In this document: piece after piece, positions 47,040 through 56,329 of the stretch
How positions within the stretch are numbered: the first letter of the stretch is position 1
How the letters are laid out: each line of letters opens with the position of its first letter
Assembly (NCBI GenBank): GCA_040219295.1
Contig: JAVJST010000001.1
Coordinates: 186,001 to 250,000 of the forward strand
Reading direction: 5' to 3'
From: JAVJST01 sp040219295
Lineage (GTDB): Bacteria; Pseudomonadota; Alphaproteobacteria; Rhodospirillales; Casp-alpha2
Length of the DNA stretch: 64,000 nucleotides
Program-made: the position numbers and the translations under genes
Notes under the pieces: model-generated
Seen by the model: the letters and a program-made list of their open reading frames with translations, nothing else
What the model was told of the DNA's origin: nothing
The model's database searches: none

Positions 47040-48647
47040 CTAGACCTTCAATTCCTTGGGCTTCGCGCGGCGGAGCCAGGTAACCACCATCAATCGGGTC
47101 AGCATGATCGCGGTGAACAACGAGGTCACGATGCCGATCGCCAGGGTGACGGCAAAACCACGGACCGGACCCGAGCCGAAGAGGTAGAGCAGTACGGCCG
47201 CAATCAGGGTGGTGACGTTGGCATCGACGATCGTCTTCAGTGCGCGTGAGTACCCGGCGTCGATCGCCGAGATCGGCGTGCGTCCGGCGCGTACTTCCTC
47301 GCGGATGCGTTCGAACACGAGGACATTGGCATCAACCGCCATGCCGATTGTCAGCACGATCCCGGCAATGCCCGGCAGAGTAAGTGTCGCCTGAAGAACC
47401 GACAAGGCTGCGAGAATGAGAAAGATGTTCATGGCGAGCGCGACGTCGGCCATCAGCCCGAATCGGCGATAAGCCAAGGCCATGAAAACGACGACGGCGA
47501 TAAGGCCGATCACGCTGGCGAACTTTCCGGCCTCGATGGAGTCCTTGCCGAGCCCCGGACCGACGGTGCGTTCCTCGAGGATCGTCAATGGTGCGGGCAG
47601 TGCGCCGGCACGTAGCAGAAGCGCAAGATCCTGGGCGCCTTGCACCGTGAAGCCACCGCTGATTTGTCCGTTGCCGCCGAGAATGGGCTCGCGAATGACA
47701 GGGGCGGAAATCACCTTGCCGTCGAGCACAATGGCGAATGGCCGTCCGACGTTCTCGGTTGTCACGTCGCCGAACTTCTTGGCGCCGCGGCTATCGAAGC
47801 GAAAGCTCACGACAGGTTGGGCGGACTGGCTGTCGAACGTCGGTTGCGCGTCGACGAGGTTTTCGCCGCTGATCATGACCCGCTTTTCGATCAGGTACAT
47901 GAGCGGCGAGCCGTCGGGGTTCTGCTCGTCCGCCGACGGCATCAGACGCGATCCCGGCGGCACCCTGCCGGCCAACGCTTCCGCGCGGCTGTTGCGCACG
48001 TCGACGAGGTGGAACGTCATCTTCGCGGTCGTACCGAGGAGCTGCTTGATCCGTTCGGGATCGTCAACGCCGGGCAGCTGGACAAGGATGCGCTGTCCGC
48101 CCTGCGCCTGGATGGTTGGCTCGCGAACACCGGTTTCGTCGATGCGGCGCCGGATGATCTCGATCGACTGGCTCAGGGCCGCGAGGCGGCGTGCGTTGAT
48201 CTCCGTCTCGGAGAACGTCAGGGCAATGACGCCCGTACCGGCATCGCTGGAGATCTGGGCCTGCGGTTCGAGATCCCGAATGGCGTTCCGGGCCTGTTCG
48301 AACTCGGCGAGATCATTGATGGTCACGGAAACACCGTGGCCTTCGTTCTCTTCCGCTCCTGGCAGAACACCCAGATCACGATAGCGAATGCGTTCGCTTC
48401 GCATCTCGGCGCGGATGCCGTCCATGACGGCTTCGAGCTGTTCCTGAATCACGGCACCGGTTTCGACCTGCAACAGCAGGTGCGAGCCGCCCTGCAGGTC
48501 GAGTCCTAGACTGACCTGCTTGTTGGGCAGCCACGCCGGCATCTTGGAAACGCTGTCACGCCCCGCGAAGTTGGGTGCGGCATATGCCAATCCCAGCGCG
48601 CAGACGATCAGGATGAAGGCGATTTTCCACTTGGCGAAGTAGATCAT
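47040..48647 (-). CDS. secD: Protein translocase subunit SecD
   Basis: A 535-residue partner of SecF with an N-terminal helix, a large periplasmic P1 domain beginning SLGLDLQGGSHLLLQVETG, and five C-terminal helices. Family motifs include RIDETGVREPTIQAQG, PFAIVLDGKVISAPVI and GMAVDANVLVFERIREE, the last containing the conserved Asp of the proton path. Length is in the usual range for alphaproteobacteria. It lies between yajC and secF. Confidence 0.97.
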   Translation of the reverse strand: MIYFAKWKIAFILIVCALGLAYAAPNFAGRDSVSKMPAWLPNKQVSLGLDLQGGSHLLLQVETGAVIQEQLEAVMDGIRAEMRSERIRYRDLGVLPGAEENEGHGVSVTINDLAEFEQARNAIRDLEPQAQISSDAGTGVIALTFSETEINARRLAALSQSIEIIRRRIDETGVREPTIQAQGGQRILVQLPGVDDPERIKQLLGTTAKMTFHLVDVRNSRAEALAGRVPPGSRLMPSADEQNPDGSPLMYLIEKRVMISGENLVDAQPTFDSQSAQPVVSFRFDSRGAKKFGDVTTENVGRPFAIVLDGKVISAPVIREPILGGNGQISGGFTVQGAQDLALLLRAGALPAPLTILEERTVGPGLGKDSIEAGKFASVIGLIAVVVFMALAYRRFGLMADVALAMNIFLILAALSVLQATLTLPGIAGIVLTIGMAVDANVLVFERIREEVRAGRTPISAIDAGYSRALKTIVDANVTTLIAAVLLYLFGSGPVRGFAVTLAIGIVTSLFTAIMLTRLMVVTWLRRAKPKELKV

Positions 48648-48698
48648 GTCGGGCGGCGTCCGGTTCTGACGTCGGAGACGTGTCGGTCGATTGCTGAG

Positions 48699-49103
48699 TT
48701 AGTCTTTCTTGCCGAACAACTTGCCGAGCGGGCCTTGCGGCTTGTCTTCGTTGGCGGGCGCCTTGCTGTCGCCATCCGACTTGCCCGCGACCGGTTCGGT
48801 CTTGTTGAGAACGTGAGCGACCATGTTGCGGTCGACCAGGACCTTGACGTCTGTCGCGATCTCCACGGTAAGTTCGCCCTGTTCGGCAACCTTGGTGACA
48901 TTGCCGATGATGCCGCCCCCGGTCACGATCTTGTCGCCGCGGCGGATGTTCGCGAGCATCTCCTTGTGTTGTTTCATCTTCTTCTGCTGCGGACGGATCA
49001 GCAGGAAGTAGAAGACGACGAAGATCAGGATCAGCGGCAAGAAGGCCTCGAGGCCGCCTGCGCCGCCACCTCCAGCCTGTGCGTAAGCCGGCGAAATAAA
49101 CAT
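48699..49103 (-). CDS. yajC: Preprotein translocase subunit YajC
   Basis: A small membrane protein of the SecDF-YajC complex. The 134 residues carry one helix (FLPLILIFVVFYFLLIRPQ) followed by KKMKQHKEMLANIRRGDKIVTGGGI, the diagnostic segment. The Ala/Gly-rich N-terminus and a Lys/Asp-rich C-terminal extension are usual for alphaproteobacteria. It is the first gene of the yajC-secD-secF-Mth938 unit and diverges from the DUF815 ATPase gene. Confidence 0.96.
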   Translation of the reverse strand: MFISPAYAQAGGGGAGGLEAFLPLILIFVVFYFLLIRPQQKKMKQHKEMLANIRRGDKIVTGGGIIGNVTKVAEQGELTVEIATDVKVLVDRNMVAHVLNKTEPVAGKSDGDSKAPANEDKPQGPLGKLFGKKD

Positions 49104-49284
49104 GGCGATACCCTCCCAGGGCTGCGCGCGGTCATGAAAACCAGACTGTACGATCCGGATACGGCGCGCGATCGCAACCCGGTCGTTCTTGACGAAGCTC
49201 GCGGGACTATACCCGTCACGTCCCGGTTTTCAATCGCATTCGGGGCTTGTTTCTACCGCAATTTCCGTGTGATACGATCCGGCC

Positions 49285-50163
49285 ATGGCGTTCACCGATC
49301 CATCCCTCGATTCGATACACGCGGCACTGGAACGCATTGCCCGCGCTCTTGAGGCGATTTCAGGCTCACCGTCCGGCGCTGCGGCATTTCCGGCCGACGG
49401 AGACGCCTTCGTCTGGCACGCTGAGGGCGGCGGCCTGCAGGCGGTCCAGAAGGTCAACCGGGTGCCGCTTGGGCTGCTCAAGGGCATCGACAACCAGGCC
49501 GACCAACTCCTGGCCAACACCCAGCGGTTTGCCGACGGCCTGCCGGCGAATAACGCTCTCTTGTGGGGGGCGCGCGGCACCGGAAAGAGCTCACTGGTCA
49601 AGGCGGTTCACGCAGAGGTTACCGACAGGAATCCGGGTTCGGTCGTGCTCGTCGAGATTCACCGGGAGGATATTCCGTCCCTGCCCCGACTGCTTGGCAT
49701 GATCCGCGAAAGCAGCCGGCGCGCGCTCGTCTTTTGCGACGATCTGTCGTTCGATGGCGGCGATACGTCGTACAAGTCGCTGAAAGCGGTCCTCGAAGGC
49801 GGCATCGAAGGCCGCCCGGGCAACGTCATCTTCTATGCGACGTCGAACCGCCGCCATCTGATGCCCCGCGATATCATGGAGAACGAGCGCTCGACCGCCA
49901 TCAATCCGTCGGAAGCGGTCGAGGAAAAGGTGTCGCTCTCCGACCGGTTCGGCCTGTGGCTCGGGTTCCACGTCTGCGACCAGGAGACCTTCCTCGCCAT
50001 CGTCGAGACCTATGCGTCGCATTTCGCGCTCGGCATCGACAAGGACGACTTGCGCGCTCAGGCGATCGAATGGTCGATGACCCGCGGGGCCCGCTCCGGG
50101 CGTGTCGCCTGGCAGTTCATTCAGGATATCGCTGGTCGGCTCGGCAAGACGATCGACCTATAG
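49285..50163 (+). CDS. DUF815 family P-loop ATPase
   Basis: A 292-residue AAA-type ATPase of the DUF815 family. The Walker A motif is LLWGARGTGKSSLVKAV (about residues 91-107), Walker B is ALVFCDDLSFDGGD, and SNRRHLMPRDIMEN is a family hallmark. The role is unknown; it is conserved beside yajC/secDF or the M23 peptidase gene in many alphaproteobacteria. The start is ATG 49285. The sulfatase remnant begins ten bases after its stop. Confidence 0.9.
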   Translation: MAFTDPSLDSIHAALERIARALEAISGSPSGAAAFPADGDAFVWHAEGGGLQAVQKVNRVPLGLLKGIDNQADQLLANTQRFADGLPANNALLWGARGTGKSSLVKAVHAEVTDRNPGSVVLVEIHREDIPSLPRLLGMIRESSRRALVFCDDLSFDGGDTSYKSLKAVLEGGIEGRPGNVIFYATSNRRHLMPRDIMENERSTAINPSEAVEEKVSLSDRFGLWLGFHVCDQETFLAIVETYASHFALGIDKDDLRAQAIEWSMTRGARSGRVAWQFIQDIAGRLGKTIDL

Positions 50164-50173
50164 GCCGGCCATC

Positions 50174-50506
50174 GTGGGCGGCCGCAACCTCCTCGTCATC
50201 ATGATGGACGAGCTGTCGCGGGACGACGGGCAACCACGGAGTACCGTCATCCGCTGATCAATGCATTCGATGCCTACAACGACTATGACGACCACGTCGT
50301 CGACGATCCGCACCGAAACCTGGCGCGCACCTGTTCCTTCGGACCGCGTTCCTTCGGTGAGTCGCTTGTCGGCGATGTCCTGAAGTCGCTCGAGGACTCG
50401 GGCGCCGCGGCGAATACAACAGCCGTTCGCTTTTCGAACTGGCGACGTCGACGCTATCGTCGACAACGAGAACGTCGACCATACACCGGTCGAGGCCGGG
50501 AGCTAG
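50174..50506 (+). pseudogene. Decayed sulfatase remnant
   Basis: The first frame reads GGRNLLVIMMDELSRDDG, the metal-binding start of alkaline-phosphatase-superfamily sulfatases. It then stops at TGA 50255-50257. From 50239 a second frame reads HPLINAFDAYNDYDDHVVDD, then ARTCSFGPRSFGESLVGDVL and KSLEDSGAAANTTAV, matching the choline-sulfatase-like region before the TSDHGD motif. A third frame gives a plausible tail DVDAIVDNENVDHTPVEAGS, ending at TAG 50504-50506. The sulfatase core, including the catalytic Cys/Ser, is deleted. Three frames in 330 bases mean the gene is dead. Confidence 0.75.
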
Positions 50507-50515
50507 CCCCGTTCA

Positions 50516-50935
50516 CTATTCGTGCTGTTGGTAGCTGCCGTCCTTTTGGGGCATGAAGAACTGCACGTCCGCGTCGTCTTCGTCATCGCTGCTTCGATTG
50601 CTCGAGCGGACGTGCTGGATCAACGACTGAATCAGGGCCCGGGTAAACGCGTCGGCATTGCGCAGGATCGAGTCGAATACCGGGCGCGGTACGACGATGC
50701 AGGTGACCTCGGTCTTGGTTCGCGCCGTCGCGGCCCGCGGCTTGGCGCTGATCAGGGCCATTTCCCCGAACAGTCGGCCGGCGCCGACCTCGCCGACCAC
50801 CTTGCCGTCGATCACGATCTCGACGATGCCGTCCTGAACGAGATAGGCCGCATCGGCCTCGTCGCCTTCATCGAACAGGATCTCACCGGCGGGAAATTGG
50901 GTCGCTTCCACGATAGCCCTCCTAGCCGTGCTCAC
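50516..50935 (-). CDS. Single cyclic-nucleotide-binding-domain protein
   Basis: A 139-residue protein consisting of one cNMP-binding beta-roll: FPAGEILFDEGDEADAAYLVQDG, split by the DEGD turn, and the phosphate-binding cassette GRLFGEMALISAKPRAATA with the FGEMAL Glu and downstream Arg. There is no helix-turn-helix, so it is not a Crp-type regulator. The C-terminus is acidic (SSDDEDDADV). The ligand and partner are unknown. It lies 48 bases before the nlpD stop on the same strand and converges on the sulfatase remnant. Confidence 0.85.
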   Translation of the reverse strand: MSTARRAIVEATQFPAGEILFDEGDEADAAYLVQDGIVEIVIDGKVVGEVGAGRLFGEMALISAKPRAATARTKTEVTCIVVPRPVFDSILRNADAFTRALIQSLIQHVRSSNRSSDDEDDADVQFFMPQKDGSYQQHE

Positions 50936-50983
50936 AACATCCTAGGCGGCGGCGGGTTTGGCGGCAAATGCCGAGAGCCGCCC

Positions 50984-51961
50984 TCACGCCGCCCGCGCCG
51001 GGAGGTGGCGCTGAGGGTCGAGCGGTTTCTTGCCCTGGCGAACTTCGAAATGCAGTTGCGGCGAGGCGACGTTGCCGGTCGACCCGACAAGCGCGATGGC
51101 CTGACCGCGTTGTACCTTGTCGCCACGTTTGACCAGCAACTCGCTGGCATGGGCATAGGCCGTGACGAAACCGTTCGCATGCTTGAGCAGGATCAGGTTA
51201 CCGAATCCCCGCAACTCGTTCCCGGCATAGGCGACGACGCCGTTCTCCGCGGCAACGATGGTCTCGCCTTCAGCGGCGGCAATGTTGATGCCGTCGTTGT
51301 GCAGGCCCTGGCTCTTCGGGCCGAACGACGAGATCACCCGGCCGTTTGCAGGCCAGATGAAACCGCTTCCGCTCGAGGGCGGCGGGGTCGGCACGGCGAC
51401 GGGCGGCGCCGCCGGCTTCGGGTCCGGGACCGGCACGGATGCCGCCTGGGTCTGCCCGGTGGAGGCGCTGTTGCCGCCGGACGATGAACGTGCGGCCGAC
51501 TGGACGCTGGCCTGCACCGTGCCCGGTATGCGGAGTTTCTGATCGACGAAGATCGTATACGGCGGGCCGATCGCATTTGCCCGAGCAATCTCATAAACGG
51601 TCGCGTCGTAGGTCTTGGCGATGCGGTAGAGGGTCTCGCCGGACTTCACCGTGTGCACGGTGCCGCGGGGGAGAACAATGCGTTGTCCGACGATCAGTTC
51701 GTAGGGCGGCTGCAGGTTGTTGGCGACGATGATATCTCGTGCGGAGACCCGGTGCCGCCGCGAGAGACCGTAAACCGTATCGCCCCGGCCGACCGTCACC
51801 GCGCTGGCATTGACGAAGACGAGGGCGTCGCCGGATTGCGTCGTCGAAGATGCGGATCGTGTCAGCGTCTTGCCGCCGGGCTGACTCGGGATCTCCAGGC
51901 CGCCGCACGCGGCAGCGCCGAGCAGCAGAACGGCAACGGCCATTGTCCGGACCGGGTGCAT
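50984..51961 (-). CDS. nlpD: NlpD-like LysM/LytM lipoprotein
   Basis: A 325-residue predicted lipoprotein (signal peptide with lipobox Cys19). Two LysM domains follow (VGRGDTVYGLSRRH and VKSGETLYRIAKTYD, about residues 56-145), then a Pro/Ser linker and a C-terminal LytM/M23 domain. The metallopeptidase ligands are altered: HxGxDI reads HNDGINI, and the HxH motif is QLH, as in NlpD/EnvC amidase activators. It is therefore likely an activator of peptidoglycan amidases at division rather than an enzyme. The start ATG overlaps the pcm stop (TAATG). Confidence 0.88.
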   Translation of the reverse strand: MHPVRTMAVAVLLLGAAACGGLEIPSQPGGKTLTRSASSTTQSGDALVFVNASAVTVGRGDTVYGLSRRHRVSARDIIVANNLQPPYELIVGQRIVLPRGTVHTVKSGETLYRIAKTYDATVYEIARANAIGPPYTIFVDQKLRIPGTVQASVQSAARSSSGGNSASTGQTQAASVPVPDPKPAAPPVAVPTPPPSSGSGFIWPANGRVISSFGPKSQGLHNDGINIAAAEGETIVAAENGVVAYAGNELRGFGNLILLKHANGFVTAYAHASELLVKRGDKVQRGQAIALVGSTGNVASPQLHFEVRQGKKPLDPQRHLPARAA

Positions 51962-52638
51962 TAGCCGTGCTCCACACCCGGCAGCAGCGGAACGAACACC
52001 ACCGGACCCATGTCCGTCGTCTCGGCGCCGTCCTCCGTTCGCACCAGCTTGATCAGGCGCTGATCGCGCTCGTCGTCGCCGACCGGCAGAACCATGATGC
52101 CGCCGGGCGCAAGCTGGGCCACGAGTGCGTCGGGAATGTCGGCCGCAGCCGCGGTCAGCATAATGCGGTCGAACGGCGCCTGAGCTGGCCAACCGAGCGA
52201 ACCGTCGCCGATCATCGCCGTCACGTTGGTTAGCCGCAGCAGTTCGAGCCGACGCTGAGCTTCCTCACCCAGCGGCTGGTGGCGCTCCACGGTATAGAGA
52301 CGCCGGCACAGCCGCGCGAGAATTGCGGCCTGATAGCCGGAACCGGTACCGATCTCGAGGACCTTCATGCGGTTGGTGACTTCGAGCGCCTGGGTCATGC
52401 GGCCGACGACTGACGGCTGGCTGACGGTCTGGTGACGATCGATGGGCAGTGCAATATTGTCGTAGGCCCGGTCCTGGAATGGCAGCGGGACGAATATTTC
52501 GCGCGGCGTCGCCTCCATGGCGTCAATCACGGACGGGTTATCGACACCGGCCTGGCGTAGTTCCAGGATCAGGCGCGCGCGTTCGGCGGCGCGGGCCGTG
52601 CCGTCGACGGCCTGAACCGGAAACGCCTCGCTGCTCAT
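51961..52638 (-). CDS. pcm: Protein-L-isoaspartate O-methyltransferase
   Basis: Repairs isoaspartyl damage in aged proteins using SAM. The 225-residue protein has ETPREIFVP, the SQPSVVGRMTQAL substrate-site segment, and SAM motif I VLEIGTGSGYQAAILA. Length and motifs are normal. It is flanked by surE (ATG overlap at 52635-52638) and nlpD, the classic surE-pcm-nlpD order shared with gammaproteobacteria. Confidence 0.96.
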   Translation of the reverse strand: MSSEAFPVQAVDGTARAAERARLILELRQAGVDNPSVIDAMEATPREIFVPLPFQDRAYDNIALPIDRHQTVSQPSVVGRMTQALEVTNRMKVLEIGTGSGYQAAILARLCRRLYTVERHQPLGEEAQRRLELLRLTNVTAMIGDGSLGWPAQAPFDRIMLTAAAADIPDALVAQLAPGGIMVLPVGDDERDQRLIKLVRTEDGAETTDMGPVVFVPLLPGVEHG

Positions 52639-53432
52639 GCCAGATAGTCCTTCAACGCGCGCATCGAGCGCCGGTTCGTCAGGTCCGTCGTCAGCGGCGT
52701 CACGGAAATCGCGCCGTCGTACACGGCATGCAGGTCGGATCCCCTGCGGAACCGCTCAGCCGTCCGCATGCTGCCGATCCAGTAATACGCGTCGCCCTTT
52801 GGGTCGCTGCCGGGCTGAATCTGGTCGCCGAGCTTGCGTGCGCCCTGCCAGGTGACTTCGATCCCCTTGACGTCCCCGGCGGGGCAGTCCGGGAAGTTGA
52901 CGTTGAGCAATGTGTTTGACGGCAGTTCAACGTTGGCGATCTTCTTCATCAACTTCGGCAGGCAATCCTCGGCCGTTCCCCAGCGAATCGACTGGCCGTC
53001 TTCGTAGTGCTGGCTGAGTGCGACAGCGGGCACACCGAGAATGACGGCCTCGATGGCAGCGGCAATGGTTCCGGAGTACGTCACGTCATCACCCAGGTTG
53101 GCTCCGCGGTTGATGCCGGACAGGACGATGTCCGGTCGGGCGTCCTTCATGACTTCATTGATGGCGAGCAGGACGCAGTCGGTCGGTGTGCCGTCGATGG
53201 CGAACCGCCTGGGGCCGGCCTTGCGAATGCGGAGCGGCCGCCGCAAGGTCAGCGAATGGGCCGTCGCGCTTTGCTCCGTCTCCGGCGCGACGACCCAGAC
53301 TTCTCGGGCGAGCCGTTTGACGGCGCGCGCCAGGGTCTTGATCCCGGGCGCGTGGATACCGTCGTCGTTGGTAATCAGGACCCGCGCGCGGGAAAGGTCG
53401 GCGAAAGCGTGTGCGGTGGCGCGCGTCGTCAT
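52635..53432 (-). CDS. surE: 5'/3'-nucleotidase SurE
   Basis: A 265-residue metal-dependent nucleotidase, cytoplasmic, acting on nucleoside monophosphates and short polyphosphates. The metal motif RVLITNDDGIHAPGI is near residue 17, followed by VVAPETEQSATAHSLTL and VLSGINRGANLGDDVTYSGT, all diagnostic. It overlaps serS upstream and pcm downstream by four bases each (ATGA type), so the block is one operon. Confidence 0.97.
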   Translation of the reverse strand: MTTRATAHAFADLSRARVLITNDDGIHAPGIKTLARAVKRLAREVWVVAPETEQSATAHSLTLRRPLRIRKAGPRRFAIDGTPTDCVLLAINEVMKDARPDIVLSGINRGANLGDDVTYSGTIAAAIEAVILGVPAVALSQHYEDGQSIRWGTAEDCLPKLMKKIANVELPSNTLLNVNFPDCPAGDVKGIEVTWQGARKLGDQIQPGSDPKGDAYYWIGSMRTAERFRRGSDLHAVYDGAISVTPLTTDLTNRRSMRALKDYLA

Positions 53433-54715
53433 TGCCCGCCGTCAGCGGGCTTGATGACCTCGAGCCCGTTCATGTAGGGCCGCAATGCCGCCGGGACGAC
53501 GATCGATCCGTCGGCCTGCTGGTTGTTCTCCATGACCGCGATCATGGCGCGTCCGACGGCGACGCCTGAGCCGTTCAGCGTATGCACGAAACCGGTGCCC
53601 TTGCCTTCCTTTGGACGGAACCGGCCGTTCATGCGGCGTGCCTGAAAGTCACCGCAGTTGGAGCAGCTCGATATCTCGCGGTACATGTCCTGACCAGGCA
53701 GCCAGACCTCGATGTCGTAGGTCTTGCGTGCGCCAAAACCCATGTCGCCGGTCGACAGCACGACGGTGCGGTATGGCAACTCGAGGCGTTGCAGGATTCC
53801 CTCGGCGCATGCCGTCATGCGCTCAAGCTCGTCCGCCGACTGATCGGGGTGCGTGACGCTGACCATCTCCACCTTGGTGAACTGATGCTGGCGAATCATA
53901 CCGCGCGTGTCCTTGCCGGCGGCGCCGGCTTCCGACCGGAAACACCATGTCATCGCTGTGTAGCGGCGCGGCAGGTATCCCTCGTCGACGATATGGCCGG
54001 CAACGATGTTGGTCAGCGGCACCTCGGCCGTCGGGATCAGCCAGTAGCCCTCCTCCGTGCGGAACAGGTCTTCGGCGAACTTCGGCAACTGGCCGGTGCC
54101 GTACATTGTGCTGTCGTTGACCAGCGCGGGCGGATTGACCTCAGTGTAGCCGTTCTCCTGTGTGTGGAGGTCTAGCATGAACTGCGCCAGGGCCCGTTCG
54201 AGCCGCGCCAGCGCGCCCGACAGCAGCACGAAACGCGAACCGGCGAGCTTGGCGGCGGTTTCGAAGTCCATCATGCCGAGGGCTTCGCCGAGATCGAAGT
54301 GCTGTTTCGCCTCGAAATCGAAGGTCGGCGGCGCACCCCATTTGCGCACCTCGACATTGGCGCTCTCATCTTTGCCGACCGGGACGTCGTCGAACGGCAG
54401 GTTCGGGATCACCTCCAATGCGCGGGTCAACTCGTCGTCGAGCTTCTTGGCGGCTTCCTCGGCCGCGGTTTCCTCGTCCTTGCTGGCGGAGACCTTCGCC
54501 ATGATGCCGGATGCGTCCTCGCCGCGGGCCTTGGCCTGGCCGATCTCCTTCGAGAGCTTGTTGCGCTCGGCCTGGATTTCCTGGGCGCGAGTCAGTAACT
54601 CGCGGCGCTGCTGGTCGAGTGCTACCAACTCGGCGGCCTGCGGCGGCAGGCCACGGCGTTTCAGGCTCTCGTCGAATGCCTCGGGATTCTCGCGAATCAG
54701 CTTGATGTCGTGCAT
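53429..54715 (-). CDS. serS: Seryl-tRNA synthetase
   Basis: Class II synthetase of 428 residues that charges tRNA-Ser and tRNA-Sec. The N-terminal coiled-coil arm covers about residues 30-110. Class II motifs are seen: motif 2 as FRSEAGAAGKDTRGMIRQHQ and motif 3 as NGSGVAVGRAMIAVMEN, with TAEVPLTNIVAGHIV between. The stop overlaps the surE start. It is preceded by tatC with 30 bases between. Confidence 0.98.
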   Translation of the reverse strand: MHDIKLIRENPEAFDESLKRRGLPPQAAELVALDQQRRELLTRAQEIQAERNKLSKEIGQAKARGEDASGIMAKVSASKDEETAAEEAAKKLDDELTRALEVIPNLPFDDVPVGKDESANVEVRKWGAPPTFDFEAKQHFDLGEALGMMDFETAAKLAGSRFVLLSGALARLERALAQFMLDLHTQENGYTEVNPPALVNDSTMYGTGQLPKFAEDLFRTEEGYWLIPTAEVPLTNIVAGHIVDEGYLPRRYTAMTWCFRSEAGAAGKDTRGMIRQHQFTKVEMVSVTHPDQSADELERMTACAEGILQRLELPYRTVVLSTGDMGFGARKTYDIEVWLPGQDMYREISSCSNCGDFQARRMNGRFRPKEGKGTGFVHTLNGSGVAVGRAMIAVMENNQQADGSIVVPAALRPYMNGLEVIKPADGGQ

Positions 54716-54745
54716 GGATCGATGCGGTCGTGCGTAGCGAAGCGT

Positions 54746-55681
54746 TTAGGTTCCAGCGGGTTTCGGCTCATCCGAATCGCCGCCACCATCTTCCCCACTC
54801 TCCGGGGTCTCGTCTACCGTCGTTTCCCCTGATTCGTCCGCTTCCACTTCTTCGTCTTCGTCATCGTCGTCCAGATCGCCTTCCCTCTCCTTGCGTTTCC
54901 TCTCGACGATACCTACTGCGAAGATCGAAATCTCATAGAGCAGGATAGTCGGGACGGCGAGACCGATCTGACTGATCACGTCCGGCGGGGTAAGAATCGC
55001 GGCGGCGATGAACGCGGCGACGATGGCGTACTTGCGCTTCGCGCGCATGCCTTTCTGCGTGACGAGCCCGACCCGCGCCAGCAACGTCATGACGACCGGT
55101 AGTTCGAAACATATGCCGAACGCGAAGATCAACCGCATGACCAGCGACAGGTACTCATTGACCTTGGCCTCGAGCTGAATCGGCAGGCCGCCCTCGGCCT
55201 GACCGGTCTCGAAGCTGAGGAAGAACTCCCAGGCCATCGGGAAAATCAGGTAGTAGACCAGCGCGCCGCCCATGAAGAACAGGATGGGCGTCGCGATCAG
55301 GAACGGTGCGAATGCCTGTCGCTCGTGCTTGTAGAGCCCCGGCGCGACGAACTTCCATAACTGGATGGCGATGAACGGAAACGCCAGGAACATGGCCGTG
55401 AAGAAGGCGACCTTGATGTAGGTGAAGAACGCCTCGTAGAGCGCCGTATAGATCAAACGCCGCTGGCCGCCCATGTCGACGAGAATGTCGGCCAGAGGCT
55501 GGACGAGGAACTGGTAAATGTCCTCGGCGAAGGCATAGCTGATGAAGAACAGCACGATGACCGCGCCGAACGAATACATCAGCCGCCGGCGCAATTCGAT
55601 CAGATGCTCGATAAGCGGCATCTGGGACTGGTTGACGTCATCCTCGTCCGGATTCTGCCCCGTGGTCGTCGCCTCGGCCAT
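54746..55681 (-). CDS. tatC: Twin-arginine translocase subunit TatC
   Basis: The signal-recognition and core subunit of the Tat system for folded proteins. The 311-residue protein starts with SQMPLIEHLIELRRRLMYSF, the conserved cytoplasmic entry, and has six membrane helices. FEKE-like and FGICFELPVVMTLLARVGL segments are typical. The C-terminus is an acidic extension of about 45 residues (DDDDEDEEVEADES), seen in some alphaproteobacteria. It follows tatB by two bases. Confidence 0.97.
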   Translation of the reverse strand: MAEATTTGQNPDEDDVNQSQMPLIEHLIELRRRLMYSFGAVIVLFFISYAFAEDIYQFLVQPLADILVDMGGQRRLIYTALYEAFFTYIKVAFFTAMFLAFPFIAIQLWKFVAPGLYKHERQAFAPFLIATPILFFMGGALVYYLIFPMAWEFFLSFETGQAEGGLPIQLEAKVNEYLSLVMRLIFAFGICFELPVVMTLLARVGLVTQKGMRAKRKYAIVAAFIAAAILTPPDVISQIGLAVPTILLYEISIFAVGIVERKRKEREGDLDDDDEDEEVEADESGETTVDETPESGEDGGGDSDEPKPAGT

Positions 55682-55683
55682 GA

Positions 55684-56217
55684 TCAGGCTCCCGAGCCGT
55701 CAGCCTTGGAGGCAGCGGTCTTTTTCTTGGCGGACGGTTTGGCGGAGCCGCGCGTCTTGCGTTTGACCGGATTGCGGGCCGGTTTCTCCGCTTCGGCGGA
55801 AGCCGCCGTAGCGGCCGGTTTCGGTTCGGATGCGGGCTTCGCGGCGGCGGAATTCCCAGTCGCTGGCTTTGCCGCAGCAACCGAGTCGCCGGCCGGCTTT
55901 TTCTTGTCGTCCCCGCTGGCGATCTTGTTGAGGTCGTCTTTGACCGAATTGAGGCCGAGGGTGTTGTCCTTGACACCATACTTCAGGTCGCGTTCCAGCT
56001 CGTCCTGCTTGATCTTCTCCATCTCTTTCTTGAAATCGTCGAGATTGGCCTCGCGGACCATTTCGTCGACGCCGTCCTGGAAGTCGCGGGCGAGCCCCTT
56101 AACTTTTCGGACGCCGAGCATGGCGGTGCGCAGCGCGCGCGGCAGGTCCTTCGGCCCGACGACGATCAGGGCCAACGCGCCGATAATGAAGATTTCCTGC
56201 CAGCCAATGTCGAGCAT
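55684..56217 (-). CDS. tatB: Twin-arginine translocase subunit TatB
   Basis: A 177-residue TatB with the N-terminal helix MLDIGWQEIFIIGALALIVV, the GPKDLPRALR amphipathic start and a long charged helical region. The C-terminal 80 residues are Ala/Lys/Pro-rich and low complexity. TatB binds TatC and the twin-arginine signal peptide. It lies between tatA and tatC on the same strand; the tatA-tatB gap is 112 bases. Confidence 0.95.
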   Translation of the reverse strand: MLDIGWQEIFIIGALALIVVGPKDLPRALRTAMLGVRKVKGLARDFQDGVDEMVREANLDDFKKEMEKIKQDELERDLKYGVKDNTLGLNSVKDDLNKIASGDDKKKPAGDSVAAAKPATGNSAAAKPASEPKPAATAASAEAEKPARNPVKRKTRGSAKPSAKKKTAASKADGSGA

Positions 56218-56329
56218 GGACGACGGCCTTACCTACGATCGCGGATGGAACGGCTTGCCAGGTGGCCGGTGCCGTCCTGCGGTTCGATTAATCGGGTCGC
56301 CGGCGCTTGGTCGCGCCGGCGTGCGCCGG

